A DNA stretch of 64,000 bases, from NCBI GenBank assembly GCA_963754285.1, contig CAVWFN010000009.1, forward strand, positions 186,001 through 250,000, read 5' to 3'. Positions 24,643 to 32,456 of this stretch are shown here, piece after piece; position 1 is the stretch's first letter; each line of letters starts with the position of its first letter. The position numbers were made by a program, and so were the translations under genes. Source of the stretch: RYN-133 sp963754285. GTDB taxonomy: Bacteria; Actinomycetota; Actinomycetes; Mycobacteriales; Jatrophihabitantaceae. A model generated the notes under the pieces. It made no database searches, was not told the origin of the DNA, and saw nothing but the letters and a program-made list of their open reading frames with translations.

Positions 24643-25346
24643 CCGCGGTCCTTCCCGATCTCGACCAGCTGCGACGCGAGGCCGAGCACGCCGGCGACGA
24701 ACTCGAGGGCGCCACGCCACTCGAGGTGTTGCAGTGGGCCCAGGATCATCTCGGTGACTCGTGGTGCGTGACGTCGTCGATGGCCGATGCCGTCGTGCCA
24801 CATCTCGCGTCACGCGTGCGGCCCGGTGTGGACGTCGTCTTCCTCGACACCGGCTACCACTTCGCCGAGACGATCGGGACGCGCGATGCTGTCGCTGCGA
24901 CGCTGCCGGTCACGGTGCGATCGATCCGTCCGCGCCAAAGCGTCGCCGAGCAGGACGCGAGCTTCGGTGTGCGCCTCTACGAACGCAACCCCGACCAGTG
25001 CTGCGCACTGCGCAAGGTGACGCCGCTTCGGCAGGCGCTGCGCGACTATCGCGGTTGGGCCTCGGGGCTACGGCGCGACGAGGCAACATCGCGCGGTGAC
25101 ATCAAGGTCGTCGAGTGGGACGCGCGCCGCTCGATGGTGAAGCTGAATCCCATCGCCGCATGGAACCAGCACGATGTCGACGCCTACATCGCCGAGCACG
25201 GCGTGATCGTGAATCCGCTGATCGACGACGGCTACGGCTCGATCGGGTGCGGACCGTGCACACGCCGGATCAAGCCCGGCGAGGATCTACGCGCCGGACG
25301 CTGGGCGGGGCTCTCGAAGACGGAGTGCGGAATCCACGACGCCTGA
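24639..25346 (+). CDS. cysH: Iron-sulfur adenylylsulfate (APS) reductase CysH
   Basis: Reduces APS to sulfite, feeding the preceding enzyme. The 235-residue protein has VVFLDTGYHFAET and the cluster cysteines Cys121-Cys122 (QCCALRK) and Cys204/Cys207 (GCGPCTR). This CC...CXXC set marks the 4Fe-4S APS reductases and is absent from E. coli-type PAPS reductases. The final catalytic Cys is in KTECGIH. TTG start at 24639 overlaps the sulfite reductase stop as TTGA, indicating coupling. No ATP sulfurylase genes are in the window. Confidence 0.93.
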   Translation: MTAVLPDLDQLRREAEHAGDELEGATPLEVLQWAQDHLGDSWCVTSSMADAVVPHLASRVRPGVDVVFLDTGYHFAETIGTRDAVAATLPVTVRSIRPRQSVAEQDASFGVRLYERNPDQCCALRKVTPLRQALRDYRGWASGLRRDEATSRGDIKVVEWDARRSMVKLNPIAAWNQHDVDAYIAEHGVIVNPLIDDGYGSIGCGPCTRRIKPGEDLRAGRWAGLSKTECGIHDA

Positions 25347-25367
25347 CGCCGCCCCTAAGGTGATCGC

Positions 25368-25835
25368 GTGCATCCGAACTGCGTTGCGGTCGACGCCATC
25401 CTCGAGTCCAACGGCTGTCGCGGACGGGTGCAGTTGCTGCCCGATGCCGCTCCCACCGCCACTGCGGCGGCCGCACAACTCGGCGTCGACGTCGGCGCGA
25501 TTGCGAACTCGCTGGTCTTCGCCACGCCCGACGGCGTCCCCGTGCTCGTGATGACCAGCGGTGCGCACCGCGTCGACACCGGCAAGGTTGCCGCCCTGCT
25601 CGGCATCACTGCGCTGAACCGCGCGCCTGCCGAGCTCGTGTACTCGGCGACCGGTCAACGCATCGGCGGCGTCGCACCGATCGGACATCCGTCGCCCCTG
25701 CAGACGGTCGTCGATGTGACGCTCGCGAACTATCCGGAGATCTGGGCCGCCGGCGGCATCCCGCACGCGGTCTTCCCGACGACCTACGAGGAATTGCTGC
25801 GGCTCACCGTCGGGCGTCCCGCCGAGGTCGCGTGA
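25368..25835 (+). CDS. YbaK/EbsC-type aminoacyl-tRNA deacylase-like protein
   Basis: A 155-residue YbaK/ProX-fold protein, a family that hydrolyses mischarged aminoacyl-tRNAs. Visible features are AQLGVDVGAIANSLVF, PVLVMTSGAHRVDTGKVAALLG and GQRIGGVAPIGHP, typical of the fold, including the ANSL and GG.AP.GH segments. GTG start 21 bases after cysH, so possibly in the same transcript. YbaK deacylases often clear Cys-tRNA(Pro); linkage to cysteine genes is suggestive only. Confidence 0.85.
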   Translation: MHPNCVAVDAILESNGCRGRVQLLPDAAPTATAAAAQLGVDVGAIANSLVFATPDGVPVLVMTSGAHRVDTGKVAALLGITALNRAPAELVYSATGQRIGGVAPIGHPSPLQTVVDVTLANYPEIWAAGGIPHAVFPTTYEELLRLTVGRPAEVA

Positions 25836-25842
25836 GCCGGCG

Positions 25843-26250
25843 CTAGAGACGTTCGTCGGTCGCCGGATCCGGCATGCCCTCGAAGTACTTCTCGAGAACG
25901 AGCGCGAACACCGACTCGTCCGGCGCGGCGCGATGGAACAGCGTCATCGACGAGCGCAGCTTGACGGCGTCGACGCCGCCGAAAATCTGCTCGGCGCTGC
26001 GTCCCTCGGTGGCTGCGACGGTTTCGGCGCACTCGCGAAGCCGCGGACCGAGCACCGGATGCGCAAGGTAGTCGCGCGCCTCGCCCAGTGAATCGATCGC
26101 GTAGCGCTGCGCCATCGCGCTGAAACCCAGCCCCGTTATCTGCGGGAAGACGAACCACATCCAGTGCGAGGTCTTGCGACCCGCGCGCAATTCACGCAGG
26201 GCGCGGTCGTAGACACCGTCCTGCGCTTCGACGAACCGGTCGAGACTCAT
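25843..26250 (-). CDS. DUF1810 family protein
   Basis: A 135-residue protein with the DUF1810 signatures LDRFVEAQDGVYDRALRELRAGRK, HWMWFVFPQITGLG and AQRYAIDSLGEARDYLAHPVLGPRL. Some family members have been linked to calpastatin-like annotation, but function is unknown. Convergent with the YbaK gene (seven-base gap) and followed upstream on its own strand by a small unknown gene nine bases away. Confidence 0.9.
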   Translation of the reverse strand: MSLDRFVEAQDGVYDRALRELRAGRKTSHWMWFVFPQITGLGFSAMAQRYAIDSLGEARDYLAHPVLGPRLRECAETVAATEGRSAEQIFGGVDAVKLRSSMTLFHRAAPDESVFALVLEKYFEGMPDPATDERL

Positions 26251-26259
26251 CCGGCGCCG

Positions 26260-26469
26260 TCAGGTCGCGAGCTGGTCGACCAGCGTCGTGATCAGTTCGG
26301 CGGCCGAGCGCCGGTCGAGGCGCGACGTGGCGATGCATGCCCCGTCACGCCAGATGCTCAGGACGAAGAATTCCTCGCTCGGATGCCAGGTGACCCGGAG
26401 CGTGCGACCGCCGTCACGCACGTCCTCGAACGCGTCGCCGGCTGCCGGAAGCACGCTGACGTTGGTCAT
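26260..26469 (-). CDS. Small hypothetical protein (69 residues)
   Basis: Not recognised beyond a likeness to conserved small actinobacterial proteins. It reads as a compact two-part domain: a beta-rich half with TLRVTWHPSEEFFVLSIWRDG and a helical half SAAELITTLVDQLA. No signal or membrane segment. It precedes the DUF1810 gene by nine bases, so they probably share a transcript. Codon use (GC-rich third positions) supports coding. Confidence 0.65.
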   Translation of the reverse strand: MTNVSVLPAAGDAFEDVRDGGRTLRVTWHPSEEFFVLSIWRDGACIATSRLDRRSAAELITTLVDQLAT

Positions 26470-26515
26470 GGCTCATAGTCGCTGTTCGCGGCCTTCTTCG
26501 CCAGCCCAGGGCTGC

Positions 26516-27109
26516 ATGCGGCACCATCAGTATGTGCAGTCGACCGAGCATGCCGCGACCGCGACGCCCCGCGTCGTCGCCTGGACGCCTGAGCAGTTCG
26601 CGGCGCGCGTCGACGAAGCGATGAACATCTACGTCCGGGCTATGAGCTATCCCCAGCATGCGGCGCTGCAGCGCGCCCTCACCGCGAGGCGGCACGCCAC
26701 GCTCGCGGGCTTCGCCTGCTGGGCCGCGGTGCTCGACGACGACACGCTCGTCGGTTTCGGCTACGGCTATACGACTCGTCCGGGTCAGTGGTGGCACGAC
26801 CTCGTGCGCAAGGCGCTCGACGACGAGCAGGCTCGGGTCTGGCTGAAGTACGCGTTCGAACTGTCGGAGTTGCATGTGTTGCCCGACTTCCAAGGGGCAG
26901 GCACGGGACGGGTGCTGCTGCGCGAGCTGGCCAGTTCGCTGCCGCACGAAGCGATGTTGCTGTCGACGCCGGACATCGACACACGAGCGTTCCGGCTCTA
27001 TCGGCATCTGGGCTTCGTCGACCTGCGGCGGCACTACCTGTTCCCCGGTGACGTGCGTCCGTTCGCGGTGCTCGGCGCAACGCTGCCGTTGCACGTCGAT
27101 GGCGGTTGA
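26516..27109 (+). CDS. GNAT family N-acetyltransferase
   Basis: Acetyl-CoA dependent transferase of about 197 residues. The core strand-helix ELSELHVLPDFQGAGTGRVLLRELAS holds the acetyl-CoA loop (V/L)xPxxQGxGxGxxLL, and the C-terminal AFRLYRHLGFVDLRRHYLFPG is the usual last motif. Substrate unknown. ATG at 26516 chosen; an in-frame GTG at 26534 is nearly as good. The end overlaps the CruF-like gene by 11 bases, so the two are probably co-expressed. Confidence 0.85.
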   Translation: MRHHQYVQSTEHAATATPRVVAWTPEQFAARVDEAMNIYVRAMSYPQHAALQRALTARRHATLAGFACWAAVLDDDTLVGFGYGYTTRPGQWWHDLVRKALDDEQARVWLKYAFELSELHVLPDFQGAGTGRVLLRELASSLPHEAMLLSTPDIDTRAFRLYRHLGFVDLRRHYLFPGDVRPFAVLGATLPLHVDGG

Positions 27110-27854
27110 GGTCGCCGGGCGCACGTCCGTCTCGGTGGTCGCGTGTCTGTTCGGCGCGGCCGTGCTCGCCGAGATCGCTTATCCGCTCACGTCCGGCGAT
27201 GCGCGCGATGCGCTCACGATCGCCACGGTGCTGCTCGTTGCGGTCGCCGGCCTCGTGCACGCGTACCTCTCGTACGGAGCACGAGCGCTTGCCGTCCTGA
27301 TCCTTGCGAGTGTGCTCGGCGGCTTCGCTGTCGAGGTGGTCGGCGTGCACACCGGGGTGCCGTTCGGCGACTACCACTACACCGGCGGGCTGGGCGCGAC
27401 CCTGTTCGGCGTCCCGGTCGTGGTGGCGTTCGCCTGGCCGATGCTTGCGTGGCCGGCGGCGCTCGCCGCGCGTCGACTGTGCCGTTCCTTCGGGGCACGC
27501 GTCGCCGTCGGTGCGTGGGCGCTGGCCGCATGGGACCTGTTCCTCGATCCGCAGATGGTGGCCGCCGGGCACTGGACGTGGGACGACCCCAGCCCACACC
27601 TGCCGGGCGTCGCGTCCGTGCCCCTGACCGACTACGTCGGCTGGCTGGTCGTTGCGGTGCTCATGTCGTTCGCGCTGCAGTCGGTGCTGCGCGAACGCTC
27701 GGACGACCGGTGGCCGCTGGCGTTCTATGTGTGGACGTGGGCGTCGTCGACGCTCGCCTTGGCAGCCTTCCTCGGGTTGCCCGCTGCGGCAGTGTGGGGC
27801 GGCATCGCGATGGGCACGGTGGCTGTGCCGCTTGCCCGGACGCTGTGGCGTTGA
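27099..27854 (+). CDS. CruF-like carotenoid biosynthesis membrane protein (DUF422)
   Basis: Polytopic membrane protein of 251 residues with about seven helices. It carries DUF422 hallmarks GVHTGVPFGDYHYTG, AWDLFLDPQMV and HWTWDD. Relatives include carotenoid 1',2'-hydratases (CruF) and bisanhydrobacterioruberin hydratase. The next gene is a GT2 glycosyltransferase resembling CruG, an arrangement known for carotenoid hydration followed by glycosylation. No other carotenoid genes are in the window, so the exact carotenoid is unknown. Its stop codon sits in a 15-bp tandem repeat. Confidence 0.85.
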   Translation: MAVEVAGRTSVSVVACLFGAAVLAEIAYPLTSGDARDALTIATVLLVAVAGLVHAYLSYGARALAVLILASVLGGFAVEVVGVHTGVPFGDYHYTGGLGATLFGVPVVVAFAWPMLAWPAALAARRLCRSFGARVAVGAWALAAWDLFLDPQMVAAGHWTWDDPSPHLPGVASVPLTDYVGWLVVAVLMSFALQSVLRERSDDRWPLAFYVWTWASSTLALAAFLGLPAAAVWGGIAMGTVAVPLARTLWR

Positions 27855-27889
27855 GAGCGGTGGCGTTGAGAGCGGTGGCGTTGAAACCG
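27845..27889 (+). repeat. 15-bp tandem repeat across the CruF-like stop and glycosyltransferase start
   Basis: GTGGCGTTGAGAGCG at 27845-27859 and 27860-27874 is followed by GTGGCGTTGAAACCG at 27875-27889. Each unit keeps the glycosyltransferase frame and supplies GTG and TTG start options; the first also supplies the stop of the upstream gene. Confidence 0.85.
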
Positions 27890-28996
27890 ACCGCCATCGG
27901 CACCGCGCTTGCGGTCGCCGGCGCAGTGCACGCGGCGGTGAACGCTGCGCTCTTGCGTCGCCCCGTCGACGGACCGGTGCATTCGCGCGTATCGGTGCTC
28001 ATCCCTGCACGCGACGAGGCCGACCGGATCGGCGCCTGCCTCGACGCGATCGACGGTGCCGACGAGGTGCTGGTGCTCGACGACGACTCGGCTGACGCGA
28101 CAGCCGAGGTGGCGCAGGCACACGGCGCGCGCGTCCTGCCGGGCGCGCCGCTCCCGCCCGGCTGGCTGGGCAAGCCGCACGCGTGCGCGCAACTGGCGTC
28201 GGCGGCGTCCGGCGATGTGTTCGTGTTCCTCGATGCCGACGTGCGGTTGCGACCCGGTGCGATCCGCGCCGCCGTCCACTTTCTCGAGTCGAGTGGGTGG
28301 GATCTGGTCGCACCCCATCCGCAGCAGGAGGCACTCTCGCTGTCCGAGCGGCTCGTCCAGCCGTTGCTGCAGTGGTCGATCCTGACGACGCTGCCGTTGC
28401 GCGTCGCAGAACGCTCGCCTCGACCGTCGTTGGCCGCAGCCAACGGACAGTTCCTCGTCGTCCGCCGCTCGGCGTACGAGCGGGTCGGCGGGCACGTGCC
28501 GGACGCGGTGCTCGACGATCTCGCGCTCGCCCGCGCGATCAAACGCGCCGGCGGGCGGGGCGGTGTCATCGACGGCACGTCGCTTGCGACGTGCCGGATG
28601 TACTGCGGTTGGTCCGAACTGCGTGACGGCTACGGCAAGTCGCTGTGGTCGGCGTTCGGTGGTCCGGTCGGCAGCGGTGGGGTGGTCGGCGGGCTGTCAC
28701 TCGCCTACGTCCTGCCCGCCCTGGCTGCACTTCGCGGCTCTCGTATCGGGATGCTCGGTTACGCCGCAGGCGTGGCCGGCCGGATGATCTCGGCGCGGCG
28801 TACTGGTGGATCGGTACTCGACTCGTTCGCCCACCCGGTGTCGATCGCGCTGTTCGGCTACCTGACAGCGCGATCGCACGTTGAGCACGCTCGTGGCACG
28901 TCGGACTGGAAGGGCCGTTCGGTGACGGTGGCCAGCTTCAGCCTCCGCAAACCACCTACGGATCCCAGCCAGTTCCAGCGCCGCGCTGGAACGTGA
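27875..28996 (+). CDS. Family 2 glycosyltransferase, CruG-like
   Basis: Membrane-associated GT2 enzyme of about 373 residues. VSVLIPARDEADRIGACLDAI opens the catalytic domain; VLVLDDDSADATAEVA and FVFLDADVRL give the DXD-type metal site; DDLALARAIKRAGG and the C-terminal membrane helices follow. Position after a CruF-like hydratase suggests a carotenoid glycosyltransferase (inference). The start is ambiguous: GTG at 27860 or 27875, or TTG at 27881, because the start region is duplicated by the 15-bp repeat. Confidence 0.83.
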   Translation: MALKPTAIGTALAVAGAVHAAVNAALLRRPVDGPVHSRVSVLIPARDEADRIGACLDAIDGADEVLVLDDDSADATAEVAQAHGARVLPGAPLPPGWLGKPHACAQLASAASGDVFVFLDADVRLRPGAIRAAVHFLESSGWDLVAPHPQQEALSLSERLVQPLLQWSILTTLPLRVAERSPRPSLAAANGQFLVVRRSAYERVGGHVPDAVLDDLALARAIKRAGGRGGVIDGTSLATCRMYCGWSELRDGYGKSLWSAFGGPVGSGGVVGGLSLAYVLPALAALRGSRIGMLGYAAGVAGRMISARRTGGSVLDSFAHPVSIALFGYLTARSHVEHARGTSDWKGRSVTVASFSLRKPPTDPSQFQRRAGT

Positions 28997-29136
28997 GAGA
29001 CAAGAACAAAGGCGCAGCGACGCGAGTACCGCGGTAGTCGAGTTGCGCTTCTCCGGTCCGGTCCGAACGAAGTGAGAGACCGGGGAGTCCTCGCTGGGAG
29101 GTGCGGTTACGCTGGAAGGCATGCTTCAGCCGCCGG

Positions 29137-30374
29137 TCAGATCGGGTCAGTTCGGGACAGTCGTGCATGGTGTTGCGTCGTGGTCTTCTGGTCCGGGTCG
29201 ACCCAGGCAGGCGGCACCCAGTGGGGTAGGTCGTTGAGCATGATCGAGGCCCAGCCCATCTGTTCGAACATGGCGTGGTTCTGCCGGCAGACCAGGGTGC
29301 CGTCGTCGACTCTGGTGCGTTTGGTCTTGGCAAAATCCGTGACGTGATGAGCCTGGGTCCACGACAAGGGCGCATCACAGCCGGGATAGCTGCAGCCTTT
29401 GTCTCGGGCGAACATGGCTAGTCGTTGTTGTTCGGTGAACAGGCGGTGCTGATCGGAGTACGCGACGATCGACTTCGTTTTCGAGAGCAGCACCAGGATC
29501 GCCTTCGCTTTGGGGTCGAGCCACCGGTCGGCGACCGCGGTCGGGACCGCGTAGCCGTGGGCGGTGTGCACGATGCCGGTGCCGTCGGCGAACTCGCCCA
29601 CGGTCGCGGTCAGCACCAGGGTGGTGGCGCAGCCGTTCGCTGTCGGCAGCGAACCGGAGGAGAAAAGAATCTTGAAGGCGCCGAGCAGCGCGTCGTGGCG
29701 CCGCTGACCCGGGGTGCGCGGGTCACGCTCACCGTCCGGGCCGGTGTGTGGCTTGCCCAGGGTGTCGAACAGGGTCTCGAGGTACTCGGCCGCCTCGCAG
29801 GTCAGCTCGCCGGCGATCGAGCGCTGACCCGTCCGCACGCCGGCGCAGCGACAGGCTGCGGCGCCGGTGCGCGGCCTCGATGTCACGAAACGCCCCGTCC
29901 TGATCGACCCGGGCGTACAGGCCGTTGGCGAAGCGGGCCAGCAGGTCCGGGTCGTGGTCGCGGGCGAAGTCGAGCAGCGCGCTCTCGATACAGCGGTGCC
30001 GACTGGTCGGCGAGCAGGTCGTCGATCTTGTCCGTCATCGCCACGACCGTGGCCGCGGCCCGGGTCGAGATCGACCCCTCGGCCAGCGCGGCCGCGGTCT
30101 GCGGATGCTGCGCTTCGACCGTCTCGCCGGTCAGCGTGCGCCGCGGCGTCACCGCCGCCGCCAGCCGCACCCGACCGGCCGCATCACGCGCACCGATCCG
30201 CAACGCGTCACGCAGCAACACCGCCGTGTTCTTCGCCCCCAGATCGAACGCGAGCCCCTCCGCCTCGACCTGCGCGATCAGGCTCAGCTGTTCGACCTCG
30301 ATCGACTGCTTCGAAGCCTCCAGTTCGCGCAGCCGATCCAGCACTGCCGTGCCGGTCAACGATGCTGCGCTCAC
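29137..30374 (-). pseudogene. DUF222/HNH endonuclease-family gene with two frameshifts
   Basis: Multi-copy DUF222-HNH proteins are common in actinobacteria (13E12-like) and of uncertain role. From GTG 30374 the frame encodes a helical N-terminus to IDDLLADQ. Near 29998-30003 the signal moves +1 (HRCIESALLDFARDHDPDLL), and near 29813-29825 +1 again, to IAGELTCEAAEYLETLFDTL and the HNH domain (CSYPGCDAPLSWTQAHHVTDF, LVCRQNHAMF). Span 1238 bases equals 412 codons plus two, so two extra bases explain it. Either real decay or assembly error in a repetitive family. The upstream 30375-30462 spacer is unusually AT-rich and probably holds the promoter. Confidence 0.75.
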
Positions 30375-30462
30375 ATGTTCGATTCTATCTCTTCCGAGGA
30401 AGAAACACCAGAGCTGCGAACGAGAATCTGCAGAAATATATGGCGATTCTCTGCCGACGCGT

Positions 30463-31848
30463 CTAGCTTCGAAGCGCTGAAAGTACCCCGCCGAACTTCT
30501 CGACGTCATCCGGTCCGCGCAGATCGGGCAGCGCGACGAACACCGTGTCGACGCCGAGGTCACCGAGTTCGCGGTAGCGCGCGACATGGTCGGCAACGAC
30601 ACCGGCGTGATGCGTTCGCGCGTACGCAGCGGCGGACACCCGTCCCCGCAAACGCTCGACGACCGTCGCGACCTCGTCATGGTCACGACCGACGACCGGC
30701 ACGTCCAGCACCGTGACACGTTTGCCGTTCATCAGAGCCGCAGCCCGTGTCACGTGTTCGACCGTTGCCGGAACGTTGCAACCGTCGCCGAGTTCGGCCG
30801 CGATTTGGAGCACCCGCAGGCTCCGTCCGCCGACCAACAGCGGCAGCGGGCCGACGGGACGTGGATACGAGGTCGTCTCCGGCAGGCCCGCGGCCGCCTT
30901 CGTGCCCGGCGCCCATAACGCGCGCATGACCGGAATCCCGTCGCGCAGCTGAGCGATTCGCTCGTCGACGGACGCGAACGGCAACCCGTAGGCGGCATGC
31001 TCTCGGTCCCACCACCCAGCGCCGACACCGCAGAACGCACGTCCGCCGCTCAGTACGTCGAGCGTCGCAGCCGCCTTGGCGAGTCGGCCGGGCGAGTGCA
31101 TCGACAGCGGGCTGACGAGCGTCCCGAGCTGCAGCGTCGTCGGCAGGCCGGCCAGCAGGCCGAGGGTCACCCAGGGCTCGGGGATCGGTTCCCACGCGCG
31201 GCCGACCTGCGGAATCTGGATCAGATGGTCCATCAACGCGAGCCCGTCGAACCCGGTGGACGCGGCTGCCATCGCGATCGACGTCAGCCATGGTGCCGGC
31301 GCTTCGTCGTCCCACGGGAAGCGAGACACCTGCAGCATGAATCGCATTCGCGCGGAAGACGCCTCCACGGGTGAGATCTCCGCGGTGGTCGCCGGAGCCG
31401 ACGTGCTCACCCGCTCGACGCGATCCCAGCCCTCGACGTCGAGTTCGGTTGCGGCGGCTCGTGCGTTGCGCAGTTGCGCCGTGAGCACCGGCGCCGGAAC
31501 CGGTCGGTCCCGCTCGCGATTGCGCGCCCGGCACAGCGTTGCGTCGGTGTCGAACAGCACCGCGACCGCCGTCAGCCCGGCGGCGCGCGCCGCGTCGAGA
31601 TAGGTACGGCGGCGGACGGCGTCGAGGCCGAGCGTGTCGATCACCGTGGTGAGTCCACGTCGAAGCCGCGCAGAAACAACGAGATCGAGCACGGCGAACG
31701 CGTCCCGCGAGGCATCGAGATCCGCCTCGCCCGTCCCAACCGTGGCGCGCAAGGCATCCGAGGACACGATCTCGTGTCGCGCGAACCGCTCGGCCGCCCA
31801 GGTCGACTTACCGGATCCCGCGGCACCAACCAGCACGTAGACAGTCAT
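30463..31848 (-). CDS. P-loop kinase / LLM-class flavin or F420 oxidoreductase fusion
   Basis: A 461-residue two-domain protein. Residues 1-150 are a polynucleotide-kinase-like P-loop domain: VLVGAAGSGKST (Walker A, 5-16), SSDALRATVG, and TTVIDTLGLDAVRRRTY. Residues about 170-461 are a luciferase-like monooxygenase-fold domain starting RFMLQVSRFPWDDEAPAPW, with FDGLALMDH, GRAFCGVGAGWWDREHAAYG and LPLLVGGRS, as in F420- or FMN-dependent LLM oxidoreductases. The ATG at 31848 overlaps the upstream CDP-alcohol gene by ATGA. Substrates are unknown; neighbours metF and a phospholipid-type enzyme give no clear pathway. Confidence 0.83.
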   Translation of the reverse strand: MTVYVLVGAAGSGKSTWAAERFARHEIVSSDALRATVGTGEADLDASRDAFAVLDLVVSARLRRGLTTVIDTLGLDAVRRRTYLDAARAAGLTAVAVLFDTDATLCRARNRERDRPVPAPVLTAQLRNARAAATELDVEGWDRVERVSTSAPATTAEISPVEASSARMRFMLQVSRFPWDDEAPAPWLTSIAMAAASTGFDGLALMDHLIQIPQVGRAWEPIPEPWVTLGLLAGLPTTLQLGTLVSPLSMHSPGRLAKAAATLDVLSGGRAFCGVGAGWWDREHAAYGLPFASVDERIAQLRDGIPVMRALWAPGTKAAAGLPETTSYPRPVGPLPLLVGGRSLRVLQIAAELGDGCNVPATVEHVTRAAALMNGKRVTVLDVPVVGRDHDEVATVVERLRGRVSAAAYARTHHAGVVADHVARYRELGDLGVDTVFVALPDLRGPDDVEKFGGVLSALRS

Positions 31849-32456
31849 GCCGTCGCCACCTGGACGATGCCGACCAGACCGAGTGCCACCCAGACCGACG
31901 CGCACACAGTCGGTGGCCATGTCTGCGTCGAGACCGCCGCTGCTCCACAGGCGAGGACGGTGCAAATCAGTCGGGTCGGCCGCTCGGCCACCGTGATCCG
32001 CGCGAGTGCCGCTCCCCCGCGAAGCACGCGCACGCCCTCGACGATCAGCGCGGTCGCGCCCGCCGTCAGCGCGAGCCACAACGGGGCGCCGCAGTGCCAG
32101 ATGACCAGCGCGAACGACGAGTCGGCGATCCGGTCCGCGACCTTGTCAGCGACCGAGCCGAGCTTCGACGCACGTCCGGACGCCAGGGCGACTGCACCGT
32201 CGACCGCATCGCACAAGACGGACACGAGCACCAGGACGAGTGCGACAAGCGGTGTGACAAGAACGGCGACGATCGCCGTCACAGCGCCGGCAACGGTGAT
32301 CGCCAGGGGCGGAATCGCTTTGAGCGGCCGGGCAATCGTCCAGACGAATCGCAACCAGGCGCGCAGCAGCGGAACCTGGTCAGGATCGATGCCGTGGTGC
32401 AGCTCGGACCACCCGGCGGTGGTCAGACCCGCACGCCCAGCGCCAGATTCGCCCAT
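31845..32456 (-). CDS. CDP-alcohol phosphatidyltransferase family protein
   Basis: Membrane enzyme family that swaps CMP for an alcohol in phospholipid synthesis. The 203-residue protein has about five to six helices. The metal motif is spaced exactly as the canonical D-x2-D-G-x2-A-R-x8-G-x3-D-x3-D, but the Arg is Leu (DAVDGAVALASGR then GSVADKVAD). All four Asp are present. The substitution may mean altered activity. The start lies 34 bases inside the metF end, and the stop overlaps the kinase/LLM fusion. Substrate unknown. Confidence 0.8.
   Translation of the reverse strand: MGESGAGRAGLTTAGWSELHHGIDPDQVPLLRAWLRFVWTIARPLKAIPPLAITVAGAVTAIVAVLVTPLVALVLVLVSVLCDAVDGAVALASGRASKLGSVADKVADRIADSSFALVIWHCGAPLWLALTAGATALIVEGVRVLRGGAALARITVAERPTRLICTVLACGAAAVSTQTWPPTVCASVWVALGLVGIVQVATA

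Noticed and set aside
28997..29136. Small gene or RNA between the CruG-like and DUF222-HNH genes
   Set aside because: Only a weak CTCCGGTC / GACCGGGGAG hairpin (about 29055-29090) is visible; it is probably a terminator of the convergent pair but too imperfect to list.
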